Positions 24,331 through 32,013 of a stretch of 35,602 bases of DNA are shown in pieces; positions within the stretch are counted from its first letter, which is position 1; each line of letters opens with the position of its first letter. The position numbers and the translations under genes were made by a program. The stretch spans positions 1-35,602 of the forward strand of contig JALVES010000141.1 of the NCBI GenBank assembly GCA_027030635.1, given 5' to 3'. The notes under the pieces were generated by a model. That model saw nothing but the letters and a program-made list of their open reading frames with translations. It had not been told where the DNA came from and did not search any database. The DNA is from Saprospiraceae bacterium. GTDB taxonomy: Bacteria; Bacteroidota; Bacteroidia; Chitinophagales; Saprospiraceae.

Positions 24331-25325
24331 GCGGTGCTGCCTGCCTGGTTGGTGATGGTGGCTGGTGTTTGTGAGCTTATGGAACGCGCCAGGCGAAAGC
24401 CCACGGAGACATCACACTGCTCGGCCTGGGCGGTAAAGCGTACGGTTGTGGTAGCGCCTCTGGGTGTATTGAGCCAACTCCCTCCTCTGATGGTGTGCTG
24501 GTAAGGGTCGGGGATGGTTAGTTCGCCTTCCTTTTGGGTGGTATAGAGATAAAAGGATTCGCCACACCACTCGGATACGTTGCCGGTCATGTCGTAGAGG
24601 CCAAAGGCATTGGGCTTAAAACTGCCCACCGGGGCCCTGCCGGGAAAGCCGTCGTGTAAATTTTTGTACCGCCATTCTTTAACCAGGCATCCATTGTCGC
24701 AGAGATTGGCATATTCGCTTAGGCGGGCAATCTTGGATACGCCGGCCCATTTGAGGTGGCGTTTGCCTTCGCCGGCGGCGTATTCCCATTCTGCTTCTGT
24801 GGGCAGGCGGTAGGGGCGGCCGCTCACGCGGGCCAGCCAATCGGCATATTTCTGTGCCCCAAACCAGGAGACCAAAACTACGGGATAGGATTTTTTACCT
24901 TCGGCGACTTTGAATTGCCCGCTGTCGTATAGGATTTCCGGTTCCCAACCCACGCAGGCGTGTTCGCATTTCAGGCTGGCAATTTTGAGGTGGTTGTAAA
25001 GAACCTCACCCTCTTCAGTAACATTGATGCGATCTTTTTCGGCATTTAAGAAGGTAACGAACTCTGCATTGCTGACTTCGTATTTGGCCATGTAGAAACT
25101 CCTTACGACAACCTGATGGGCGGGAGCTTCGACCGATGCCCCTTTGTCATTGCCCATGATGAATTTTCCTTCGGAGATCAAAGCGACTTCCGGTTCTGAG
25201 AAAAGTGGCTTATTCTCTGAAGGTACAAACCGGGTTGCCTGTGTGGCCAGCAGAATAATGCTTGCCCACAGCAATTTTGTAAATCCGCTTGCTACGGATT
25301 GCAGTGTAGTTTCCATCCCTTCCAA
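24306..25325 (-). CDS. SUMF1/formylglycine-enzyme-fold protein without catalytic cysteines (paralogue 1)
   Basis: A 339-residue exported or membrane-anchored protein with a SUMF1 (FGE-sulfatase) fold: N-terminal hydrophobic segment at 14-32, ISEGKFIMGND at 50-60, EVSNAEFVTFLN at 83-94, VSWFGAQKYADWL at 152-164, RLPTEAEWEYAA at 173-184, FGLYDMTGNVSEWC at 241-254, RGGSWLNTP at 280-288, and a final GFRLARS. True formylglycine-generating enzymes have two cysteines just after GGS(Y/W); here that place reads LNTPRGATTT, so sulfatase activation is not expected. Cysteines 120/124, 209/213, 254 and 304 match those of the neighbouring paralogue. In Bacteroidota such domains also occur in gliding-motility proteins GldJ/GldK, which are longer lipoproteins. 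The last 25 bp overlap the convergent glycosyltransferase gene. Confidence 0.87.
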   Translation of the reverse strand: MEGMETTLQSVASGFTKLLWASIILLATQATRFVPSENKPLFSEPEVALISEGKFIMGNDKGASVEAPAHQVVVRSFYMAKYEVSNAEFVTFLNAEKDRINVTEEGEVLYNHLKIASLKCEHACVGWEPEILYDSGQFKVAEGKKSYPVVLVSWFGAQKYADWLARVSGRPYRLPTEAEWEYAAGEGKRHLKWAGVSKIARLSEYANLCDNGCLVKEWRYKNLHDGFPGRAPVGSFKPNAFGLYDMTGNVSEWCGESFYLYTTQKEGELTIPDPYQHTIRGGSWLNTPRGATTTVRFTAQAEQCDVSVGFRLARSISSQTPATITNQAGSTAQSGPGSL

Positions 25326-25546
25326 TTTTTTAGGCCGGAAATCATTTCCCCCCTCCGGCTGGTAGTTTTCTCAGCAAACTGTAAAACAGAAGACGGGCTC
25401 AAGGTAAAGCTCGTGCTTTACAGCCTGTTGTAATTTTCATTACAAACTGAGTTAAAAGATATGTCGTCTGTCCAGAATTTCCCCCATGAATTGAGTGTGA
25501 ACCAACTAAGGCATTGGTTCGTTGGGGGTACGAAGCCAATATTAGG
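25326..25546 (-). promoter_or_regulatory. Long hairpin-rich 5' leader of SUMF1 paralogue 1
   Basis: From the predicted transcription start near 25546 to the ATG, the minus-strand RNA would carry three hairpins. The first lies almost at its 5' end (25541-25514, ten pairs with one bulge around a C-rich loop). Two perfect seven-pair stems with four-base loops follow (25445-25428, TTGTAAT/ATTACAA; 25421-25404, GTAAAGC/GCTTTAC). A smaller CTGT-N3-ACAG palindrome lies at 25388-25378. None has a U-run after it, so they are not simple terminators. No known riboswitch is recognised. Confidence 0.55.
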
Positions 25547-25552
25547 CAGTGC

Positions 25553-25584
25553 AAAGGTAATGCTTTATTTGTTTTTTGCCAAAC
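25553..25584 (-). promoter_or_regulatory. Bacteroidota promoter for SUMF1 paralogue 1 (TTTG-N20-TACCTTTG)
   Basis: On the minus strand a -33 TTTG (25584-25581) and a -7 TACCTTTG (25560-25553) are separated by 20 nt, matching the phylum consensus. The -33 element lies inside the last codons of the upstream paralogue, so the second gene can be transcribed independently. Confidence 0.7.
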
Positions 25585-26482
25585 GGAAGCCCAAGACAGT
25601 GGTGCAGTACTCCGGTTCGGCAGAAAAACGCGAGCTGGTCAGGACATTGGCAGGCTTGTTGATCCAGCTTCCGCCCCGGAAGACGTAGCTGATGTCCTCG
25701 GGGTCTTGGGAGGGGTGTTGGGGTATGATGTAGGATTCGAAGTATCTGCTGTTACACCATTCGTGGGCGTTTCCGGTCATGTCGTAGAGGCCAAATTTAT
25801 TGGGCTTGAAGCTGCCCACCGGCGCTGTATAGGCATAGCCGTCGTTGAGGATTTGATAGCGCCAGTTTTTGACGGCGCAGGCCTGGTCGCAGAGGTTGGC
25901 GTATTGGCTTAGTTTTTTGCCGGCGCTGTTGGTGCCGGCCCATTTTTGATGGGCTTTGCCCCCGCCGGCGGCGTATTCCCATTCTTCTTCTGTGGGCAGG
26001 CGGTAGGATTTGCCCGTTCGTTGAGACAGCCATTTGGCGTAAGCCGTGGCGCCATACCAGCTCACCAGGGTTACGGGATGATGCTCCTGGCCGGGGCGCA
26101 CTTTAAAGCGCCCGTCTTGCAGGTAAATCTCTGCTTTCCAATCGCTGCAGAAGCCATCGCAAATCAGGTCGTAAATTTGTTGGCCTTTGAAAAAGACGTC
26201 TTCACCATTGCTGACTTCTGTCTGTACATTATTCAGAAATTCCACGAACTCGGCATTGGTAACCTCTTTGGTGGCGAGGTAAAAAGCCCGGACGAAGACC
26301 CTGTGTACGGGCTTGCTGTCAGGGCTGTCGTTGGAGCCCATTTTGAAGGAGCCTCCGGGGATCAAAACCATGGAGGGCTCTTTGATCTCTTGCTTTTTTG
26401 AGAAACTGTGGGCCGACAGGCCGAGCATGAGTAAGCTGCTAAAACTGAGGACGAAAAGAGCGATGAGATATGAACGCCACAT
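25565..26482 (-). CDS. SUMF1/formylglycine-enzyme-fold protein without catalytic cysteines (paralogue 2)
   Basis: A 305-residue paralogue of the next minus-strand gene. Signal or anchor segment (residues 5-24), MVLIPGGSFKMGS at 38-50, EVTNAEFVEFLN at 73-84, LVSWYGATAYAKWL at 139-152, RLPTEEEWEYAAGGG at 161-175, PVGSFKPNKFGLYDMTGN at 221-238, and FRGGSWINKP near 268-277. The FGE active-site cysteines are absent (INKPANVLTSS). Cysteines 108/112, 198/202, 243 and 293 are placed like those of the paralogue, suggesting conserved disulphides. I chose the ATG at 26482 because it directly precedes the hydrophobic segment; ATGs at 26548 and 26542 would add about 20 residues and are possible, since the promoter lies further upstream. 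Confidence 0.87.
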   Translation of the reverse strand: MWRSYLIALFVLSFSSLLMLGLSAHSFSKKQEIKEPSMVLIPGGSFKMGSNDSPDSKPVHRVFVRAFYLATKEVTNAEFVEFLNNVQTEVSNGEDVFFKGQQIYDLICDGFCSDWKAEIYLQDGRFKVRPGQEHHPVTLVSWYGATAYAKWLSQRTGKSYRLPTEEEWEYAAGGGKAHQKWAGTNSAGKKLSQYANLCDQACAVKNWRYQILNDGYAYTAPVGSFKPNKFGLYDMTGNAHEWCNSRYFESYIIPQHPSQDPEDISYVFRGGSWINKPANVLTSSRFSAEPEYCTTVLGFRLAKNK

Positions 26483-26571
26483 GGGGGATTGATTTAAGTA
26501 GTCAAAGTTGCCTGCTGTAAGGAGATGCTTAGCTGGTGGCATCGCCATGAATTCGGCTTGGGTTTAGGCTT

Positions 26572-26604
26572 CAAATATAAATTTTTTTTGATTAACGAAA
26601 CAAA
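26572..26604 (-). promoter_or_regulatory. Bacteroidota promoter for SUMF1 paralogue 2 (TTTG-N21-TATATTTG)
   Basis: On the minus strand a -33 TTTG (26604-26601) and a -7 TATATTTG (26579-26572) are 21 nt apart. It sits back to back with the -7 box of the plus-strand aldo/keto reductase gene, so the two divergent promoters occupy about 50 bp. Confidence 0.7.
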
Positions 26605-26614
26605 ATATCCTGCT

Positions 26615-26622
26615 TATCTTTA
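26615..26622 (+). promoter_or_regulatory. Probable -7 box (TATCTTTA) for the aldo/keto reductase operon
   Basis: One mismatch from TAnnTTTG, ending 5 nt before the ATG, which would give a leaderless or nearly leaderless message. The nearest upstream TTTG is 24 nt away, slightly too far. Confidence 0.5.
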
Positions 26623-26627
26623 GCCCC

Positions 26628-27584
26628 ATGTCAGGAGTAGCTCTTCGCCATAGGGACGTTCAGCCGTATCTCGGCACGGCTTTTTGGGGCTGGCGCATAG
26701 CAACTGAACGCTGCTTTGAGCTTCTCAATGCCTTTTATGAATGCGGTTTCAGATATGTGGATACGGCTACCAATTACCCCATAGACAAGCAGCCGGAGCA
26801 CTTTCGCCTGGCCGAGAGCATCTTGCAGCAGTGGATAAGGGCGCATGGGGTCGGCGACCTCAGGATTTGCCAGAAAGTGGGCAGCCTCAACAACACGGGC
26901 GGGCCGGAGCATCTGCTCAACCCCTCTTTCCTCTTGCTCAATGCCACTTATTACCGCAACAAATTCGGCTCCAATTTGCACTGCCTGATGTGGCATTGGG
27001 ACAAGCGCAGGGACGAGGAGGCCATCGCCAAAAGTTTAGAGGTGGCTGCCGACCTTGTCGCAGAAGGCATTGCAGCGGGTTTTTCAGGGCTGGAGCATCC
27101 CGCCATCCACGCGTCTCATTGGTTTGAAAGGGAGGTCTCCCTGCCTGAAGACCGGGCCGATGATTTTTCCCGCCCTTATCTTCAACTCAAGCACAACCTC
27201 TTCCAATCGGCTTACAGCCATTATGCGCCCTTTCACGGGCGTGCGCGCTTCATTGCTTATGGCATCACTGCGGGCGGGCTGAAATTTGGCGAAAGCCGGA
27301 TGGAAACGCTGCGGGCGAGGGGAGGCCAACCTCAGAAATTCCGCAGGCACTTAGATTCCCTTCAGCAATATTTGGCGAAAGCCTTCCCCCAACAAACCTT
27401 CACTTTCCACGAGCTCGGCATGATCTATGCCTCCTTCCTCCCCGGACTGAGCGGCCTTTTGCTGGGAGCTTCCAATACGGCACAGTTGGAGCATAGCCTG
27501 AGCTTTTGGCAGGGGAGGGATCGCGAGCACGATCGCAAAATCTATGAGGCCCTGCTCGCGTGGAAAAAAAGCGAGGGCCTATGA
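26628..27584 (+). CDS. Aldo/keto reductase family protein
   Basis: A 318-residue NAD(P)H-dependent TIM-barrel oxidoreductase. The catalytic tetrad is visible: Asp45 and Tyr50 in YVDTATNYP, Lys83 in CQKVGS and His123 in MWHWD. LGTAFWGW at 15-22 is the first strand and GLSGLLLGASNTAQL near the C-terminus is the cofactor-phosphate region. The reading is a variant AKR rather than a classic xylose- or aldose-type enzyme. Its stop overlaps the FAD oxidoreductase start by ATGA, implying translational coupling and a joint pathway. The substrate is unknown; similar AKR and FAD-enzyme pairs occur in surface-carbohydrate loci (recalled, not checked). Confidence 0.87.
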   Translation: MSGVALRHRDVQPYLGTAFWGWRIATERCFELLNAFYECGFRYVDTATNYPIDKQPEHFRLAESILQQWIRAHGVGDLRICQKVGSLNNTGGPEHLLNPSFLLLNATYYRNKFGSNLHCLMWHWDKRRDEEAIAKSLEVAADLVAEGIAAGFSGLEHPAIHASHWFEREVSLPEDRADDFSRPYLQLKHNLFQSAYSHYAPFHGRARFIAYGITAGGLKFGESRMETLRARGGQPQKFRRHLDSLQQYLAKAFPQQTFTFHELGMIYASFLPGLSGLLLGASNTAQLEHSLSFWQGRDREHDRKIYEALLAWKKSEGL

Positions 27585-28708
27585 AAAAATTTTCCTGTGA
27601 TTTTTTGGTCGTTGGGGGAGGCCTGTTTGGAAGCTATGCGGCGCTCTATCTGGCCGGCAAGGGATATGATGTTGCGCTGTTGGAAAAGGAGGATCGGCTT
27701 TTTACCAAAGCCTCTTTGGTCAATCAGGCCAGATTGCACTCGGGCTACCACTACCCGCGCAGCATTGCCACGGCCCTGATGTCCAATGACTATAAACAGC
27801 GATTTGCCGAGGAGCATAAGGATTTTATTCTTTTCGAATTGGAAAAGTATTACGCCATAGATCGCTACGGTTCTTATACGGATTCTGCCCAGTTTGAGCG
27901 CTTTTGCGAGTATTTGAATCTGCACTGCGATCCTGTGAGCCGGCATCCGCTCTTTCGCTTTGATCGCCTTGAGGCTTTGTATCGTACCACGGAGCCTTCC
28001 TTCGACCCGGCCCTCATCAGCGCTTATTATCGCCGCAGGCTGACGGAAGAAAAACGCATCCGGCTATTTACCGGTGCCTGGCCCCTCCGGGTTGAGGGGG
28101 ATGCTCCCGTGTGGAAAGTATTGGTTCAACACGGTGATGAACAACTCCTGTTGCAGGCGGGCGGCGTGCTCAATGCCACTTACTCGGCCAGCAATGCCGT
28201 CAATCGCATATTTGGCGTAAGCCCCATCCCTCTGATGCATGAGATTTCTGAGATAGCGCTGTTGTATGCGCCGGGTTTGGATAAAATCGGCCTGACGGTG
28301 ATGGACGGCCCTTTTGGTTCTGTCATGCCTTTCGGAAAATCGGGACTGCACTCGCTTTCTTCCGTAGCCTATACGCATCATCGCGTGTCTTACGAGGAAA
28401 AACCCCGCTTTTCCTGCCAGGAGCAACAAGTGCATTGCCTGCCCGGGCGGCCGGATGACTGCAATGCCTGTGCTGCACAACCGGCCTCGAACTACGACAA
28501 AATGGCCCTGCAAATGCAGCGCTATTTCAAGGATGCCGGCAATTGGCAGCATTACTTTTCGCTTTTCACCATCAAATCCAAGCTGCAGGCCAATTTCATA
28601 GATGACGGCCGTCCTACGGAAATTCTCAGCTTGCGGGAAAATCCGTCTTTTTACTGCATCTTTGCAGGCAAGATCAACTCTATTTACGAAATCGAAAAAG
28701 TACTCTGA
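27581..28708 (+). CDS. FAD-dependent oxidoreductase (DAO/DadA-like)
   Basis: A 375-residue flavoprotein. The N-terminal FAD-binding motif FLVVGGGLFGSYAALYLAGKGYDVALLEKE (residues 8-37, given here in part as GGGLFG) ends with the ribose-binding Glu35. The segment QARLHSGYHYPRS at 49-61 corresponds to the region that packs on the flavin in D-amino-acid oxidase and L-2-hydroxyglutarate oxidase relatives. A cysteine-containing insert (CLPGRPDDCNACAAQ) near 286-300 is unusual and could bind metal or form a disulphide. The start at 27581 overlaps the upstream stop, and the arginine deiminase-like gene begins 2 nt after the stop. Substrate unknown. Confidence 0.85.
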   Translation: MKKFSCDFLVVGGGLFGSYAALYLAGKGYDVALLEKEDRLFTKASLVNQARLHSGYHYPRSIATALMSNDYKQRFAEEHKDFILFELEKYYAIDRYGSYTDSAQFERFCEYLNLHCDPVSRHPLFRFDRLEALYRTTEPSFDPALISAYYRRRLTEEKRIRLFTGAWPLRVEGDAPVWKVLVQHGDEQLLLQAGGVLNATYSASNAVNRIFGVSPIPLMHEISEIALLYAPGLDKIGLTVMDGPFGSVMPFGKSGLHSLSSVAYTHHRVSYEEKPRFSCQEQQVHCLPGRPDDCNACAAQPASNYDKMALQMQRYFKDAGNWQHYFSLFTIKSKLQANFIDDGRPTEILSLRENPSFYCIFAGKINSIYEIEKVL

Positions 28709-28710
28709 AC

Positions 28711-29970
28711 ATGCCCCGGAACATCCACGTCTATTCCGAGATCGGTGCCCTCAAGCGATTGATCATTCATGCTCCCGATGAGGGCATCATGCGCATTTCG
28801 CCCAAGCGGGCTGAGGAATTGCTCTTTGACGACATCGTGCATCTGCCGTTGATGCAGCAGGAATACGATACCTATCGCCGCGTTTTACAGGCCTTCGTAG
28901 GAGAGGAAAACCTGCTCGAAGCGCGGGATTTACTGACCGGCGCTTTGGCTGCCGATGAGGAGTACAGCTCCTGGGTGATAGAGCGTACCATCGAATACGA
29001 AGAACTGCCTAAAAGTTGTGGAGATGCCTTTCGGCAAATGCAGCCCGGGACCCTGGCAGAGGTCTTGATTTCGGGCTATTGGGCCGAGGAAGACCGCTAT
29101 TTTTTTGACCCCATTCCCAATTTTATTTTCACCCGGGACATCGCCGTGGCAGTCAATGACCATATTGTCATTACCAAAGCTGCCAAGGAAGCCCGCGCGC
29201 GGGAAAACTTTCTGACCCGCTTTATCTTCTGGTCCAACCCACTGTTTAAGGAAGTCAAGGAAAGTGGCCGCCTGATCAACCTGAACGATGTGGATCGCTT
29301 CCCTCCTTCCCGAAGAGGCGAGCGGGTATCCATGGAGGGGGGCGATATGATGATCATCAACAGCGACTATCTGCTCATCGGATGTGGTGAGCGCACTACG
29401 CCCCACGCCATAGAACTGCTTACCGAAGAGCTCTTTAAGCGGGATGTGGTCAAAAATGTGGTGCGTATCAACATTCCCATAGACCGCACCTTTATGCACA
29501 TTGATACGCTTTTCACCCATATATCTGCAGAGCACCTGGTGGCTTATAAGCCCATTGTGATGGATGGCCTGGGCTCCAATGTGGAAGTCAGGCGCAGCAA
29601 CGGGACGCTGCGCTATTACCCCAGCATCAGGGATTTCTTTCTCAATGAGATCAACCCGCACATGGAGTTTATTCCGGTAGGAGGAGGCGTGAGCCCCTAT
29701 CAGGAGCGCGAACAATGGACCGATGCGGGCAACCTGTTGGCCGTAAAGCCCGGTGTAGCTCTGTCTTACGACCGCAACCCCTATACGGAGAAGACTTTTG
29801 AGGATTTCGGCTATCAGATTATGTCGGCTACAGACTTCCTGGCGCAGGTGGAAAAAGGCGCGCTCAAGCCGCAAGAGCTGGAGCACACCATCATTACCCT
29901 GCCCTCCTCAGAGCTTTCGCGCGGAAGGGGAGGCACGCACTGCATGAGTTGCCCGATAGAGCGGCTGTAG
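28711..29970 (+). CDS. Arginine deiminase / amidinotransferase family enzyme
   Basis: A 419-residue member of the guanidino-group modifying superfamily (beta/alpha propeller), which usually hydrolyses arginine to citrulline and ammonia. The active-site set is present: NFIFTRD at 137-143 (Asp143), SMEGGD at 207-212 (Glu209), TFMHIDTLFT at 260-269 (His263) and the nucleophile Cys411 in the C-terminal THCMSCPIERL. Classic ArcA proteins read GPRCMSMP at this site; the TH before the cysteine and C-P after it are variant. No arcB or arcC (ornithine transcarbamylase, carbamate kinase) is nearby, so an energy-yielding arginine pathway is not indicated. It is the third gene of the AKR-FAD-deiminase unit. 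Confidence 0.88.
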   Translation: MPRNIHVYSEIGALKRLIIHAPDEGIMRISPKRAEELLFDDIVHLPLMQQEYDTYRRVLQAFVGEENLLEARDLLTGALAADEEYSSWVIERTIEYEELPKSCGDAFRQMQPGTLAEVLISGYWAEEDRYFFDPIPNFIFTRDIAVAVNDHIVITKAAKEARARENFLTRFIFWSNPLFKEVKESGRLINLNDVDRFPPSRRGERVSMEGGDMMIINSDYLLIGCGERTTPHAIELLTEELFKRDVVKNVVRINIPIDRTFMHIDTLFTHISAEHLVAYKPIVMDGLGSNVEVRRSNGTLRYYPSIRDFFLNEINPHMEFIPVGGGVSPYQEREQWTDAGNLLAVKPGVALSYDRNPYTEKTFEDFGYQIMSATDFLAQVEKGALKPQELEHTIITLPSSELSRGRGGTHCMSCPIERL

Positions 29971-30002
29971 TATGACTCGGGGCAGGTGAAAATTTTTAGA
30001 CC

Positions 30003-30410
30003 ATGTATCAGTTCGATTTTAAAAAACGGGTTCGTTATGCCGAAACCGATAAGATGGGCTATCTTTACTACGGGCAATACCCGAAGTATTACGAGATTGG
30101 CCGTGTGGAGATGCTGCGTTCGCTCGGCATGAGCTATCGCGAGATGGAAGACGAGCTGGGCGTGATGATGCCGGTAACTTCTCTGGAGATTCGCTACCTG
30201 CGTCCGGCTTATTACGATGAGTTGATCACCATTCGCACCAAGTTGCTTAAATGGCCGGAGATGCGCATTCAATTTCACGTGGAGTTGTACAACGAAGCTG
30301 GCAAGTTGCTGAATGCCGGCAAGGTGCGCCTCGCTTTTGTGGATGTCAAAACCGGCAAGACCGTAACAGCGCCGGAGGCCTTGTTAGAAGTTTTGCGGCC
30401 GTATTTTTGA
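30003..30410 (+). CDS. Acyl-CoA thioesterase, 4HBT (YbgC-like) hot-dog fold
   Basis: A 135-residue single hot-dog thioesterase that hydrolyses acyl-CoA esters in the cytoplasm. The catalytic signature is RVRYAETDKMGYLYYGQY (residues 9-26), with the conserved Asp16 and the downstream helix YYEIGRVEMLR. The rest matches the family in length and strand pattern (EIRYLRPAYYDELITIRTKL). It begins 32 nt after the deiminase gene and ends 11 nt before the YihY gene, so it may belong to the same transcript or start a new one; no promoter box is visible in the gap. Confidence 0.92.
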   Translation: MYQFDFKKRVRYAETDKMGYLYYGQYPKYYEIGRVEMLRSLGMSYREMEDELGVMMPVTSLEIRYLRPAYYDELITIRTKLLKWPEMRIQFHVELYNEAGKLLNAGKVRLAFVDVKTGKTVTAPEALLEVLRPYF

Positions 30411-30421
30411 ATATCCCTTAC

Positions 30422-31402
30422 ATGAAAATAAGTTGGCAGCATATCAAAGAAGCTTTTTGGGAATTACCTGTGGTAAAAGCGGCCGTACATTGGTTGCAGA
30501 CGCATTCCCTGCCGGGTTTTGGGGGCGTTCCGCTGTATGATGTATTGGTTTTCATTCGCAATGAGTTGCAGCATCAGGCGCTGGTTACGAGAGCCAATGC
30601 CATGGCTTTCAGTTTCTTTTTGTCGCTCTTTCCCTCCATGATTACCCTGCTGGCGCTTTTGCCCTATGTGCGCACCTACATTCTGAGCTACATTCCGGGA
30701 GGCGGGAATTACATGGATGTTTTGGCGCGCGAAATTCACCTCATCATGCCGGGTGAGGCAGGGGAGATGCTTCTCGACACCATCGAAGACCTGACGACCC
30801 GCCCCCGGGCAGGGCTTTTTTCTTTGGGTTTTTTCCTGACTTTGTACTTCGCCTCCAATGGCATGAGGGCCATGTTGCGCAGTTTTGAAAAATCCCACCC
30901 TTCCACCTACATCCATCGCTCAACGCTGCAAAAGGAGTTGATCTCTCTGGGACTGACTTTTCTGATGGGGCTCTTGTTGGCAGGCTCCATCGTCCTGGCT
31001 GTCCTCGGGCACAACATCGTGATTTGGGTGGCGCAGTACGTGAAGCTCGACAATTTCACCACCATGGCCATTCAGTTATTGCGCTATTTGTTGGTGGTTT
31101 TGTTCTTTTACGGAGGTATTGCCACCATATACCGCTACGGGCCTCCGGTCAAAAAGCGTTTTTCTTTTTTCTCACCCGGGGCGACGCTGGCGACCATTTT
31201 GTCTTTGCTCAGCTCTCTGGCCTTTTCTTTTTACGTGGATGCCTTCAACACCTACAACAAGCTTTACGGCTCCATCGGCACCATCATCGTCGTCATGCTT
31301 TGGATACAGATCAACTCTTTCGTACTCCTCACCGGCTATGAGCTCAATGCAGCCATTGCCGTCAATCGCGATTTGAAAGCGATGAGGGAAGAGGAGGAGT
31401 GA
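30422..31402 (+). CDS. YihY/virulence factor BrkB family membrane protein
   Basis: A 326-residue inner-membrane protein with six predicted hydrophobic helices. Family signatures are seen in the first helix region (ALVTRANAMAFSFFLSLFPSM, cited in part as NAMAFSFFLSLFPS), FFLTLYFASNGMRAML, RFSFFSPGATLATIL, and the last helix with YNKLYGSIGTIIVVMLWIQ. Older names (ribonuclease BN, serum-resistance BrkB) are misnomers for most members and the role is not established. The ATG at 30422 is chosen because homologous sequence begins there; the frame is open upstream inside the thioesterase gene. Its stop codon abuts that of the convergent FMN-binding gene with no space between. Confidence 0.9.
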   Translation: MKISWQHIKEAFWELPVVKAAVHWLQTHSLPGFGGVPLYDVLVFIRNELQHQALVTRANAMAFSFFLSLFPSMITLLALLPYVRTYILSYIPGGGNYMDVLAREIHLIMPGEAGEMLLDTIEDLTTRPRAGLFSLGFFLTLYFASNGMRAMLRSFEKSHPSTYIHRSTLQKELISLGLTFLMGLLLAGSIVLAVLGHNIVIWVAQYVKLDNFTTMAIQLLRYLLVVLFFYGGIATIYRYGPPVKKRFSFFSPGATLATILSLLSSLAFSFYVDAFNTYNKLYGSIGTIIVVMLWIQINSFVLLTGYELNAAIAVNRDLKAMREEEE

Positions 31403-31999
31403 TTATTCCAAAAGATAGCAAATGTTTTTCAAGTCCTCCACCAAAGACCTTGCAGAGATGGTAGCTCCGCTGATGGCATCGGGTTGTTGGCCGTAGGTGA
31501 GTTCGCAGCCGCGCAGGCCTTCCATTTGGCGCAGCCAGCTTTTCGAGCTGATCTGATAGCCGTAATCGGATTCCATTTCGAGCATGAGGATGCGTTTGAT
31601 GCGGCGGTCCGGATCGAGAAAGACGGCATAGGTGAACTCTTCGTAGGCCACACCCTTATCTGTACCTCCTTCGAAGCAGCCGCCCAGGTGGCAGGCTGCA
31701 GATTTGCGTATGAGGAGCCAGCCGAGCAGTGTGTCTGCATGGCTTAGCCGGTAGAGGCGGTCGGGCGTACCGATCAAGGTGTTGGGCGGGGGTGTTTGTT
31801 TTCCTGCGGGCGGCGCAGTTGCCGGCATTTGCCCTCCCCGGAGTGAGGCAGGCCGAAAGGCGGGATGCTCTATTTCTTCCCATTTGACCTCCAGCCCGGG
31901 CCACAACTTGCGGATGACTCGTTTGAGTTGTCGCTCGTGAGGCCAAACAGCAGCTATGGTGAGCAGGGCGGATAGCGTGAGGAGGAGGATTTTTTTCAT
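31403..31999 (-). CDS. FMN-binding domain protein, exported
   Basis: A 198-residue protein with an N-terminal signal or anchor (residues 3-18), a variable Pro-rich stretch at 56-76 and a C-terminal FMN-binding domain. The flavinylation motif DAISGATIS at 174-182 is the site at which ApbE attaches FMN to a threonine (Thr180 here) in NqrC/RnfG-type domains. A CHLGGC motif at 103-108 precedes the domain and may form a disulphide or bind metal or haem. Such proteins carry electrons outside the cytoplasm. It follows the porin gene after 59 nt containing a long stem-loop, so the two are probably one operon. Redox partner unknown; no apbE gene is in the window. Confidence 0.87.
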   Translation of the reverse strand: MKKILLLTLSALLTIAAVWPHERQLKRVIRKLWPGLEVKWEEIEHPAFRPASLRGGQMPATAPPAGKQTPPPNTLIGTPDRLYRLSHADTLLGWLLIRKSAACHLGGCFEGGTDKGVAYEEFTYAVFLDPDRRIKRILMLEMESDYGYQISSKSWLRQMEGLRGCELTYGQQPDAISGATISARSLVEDLKNICYLLE

Positions 32000-32013
32000 G
32001 ATAAGAGGGTTTT

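Noticed and set aside
24306-26482. Calling the SUMF1-domain proteins sulfatase-modifying enzymes
   Set aside because: The two active-site cysteines after GGSW are absent in both and no sulfatase is encoded nearby.
28711-29970. Naming the deiminase arcA with an arginine fermentation role
   Set aside because: arcB, arcC and the arginine/ornithine antiporter are absent and the nucleophile region is variant.
30422-31402. Calling the YihY/BrkB protein ribonuclease BN
   Set aside because: That name was given to this family in error; the sequence is a polytopic membrane protein without nuclease motifs.
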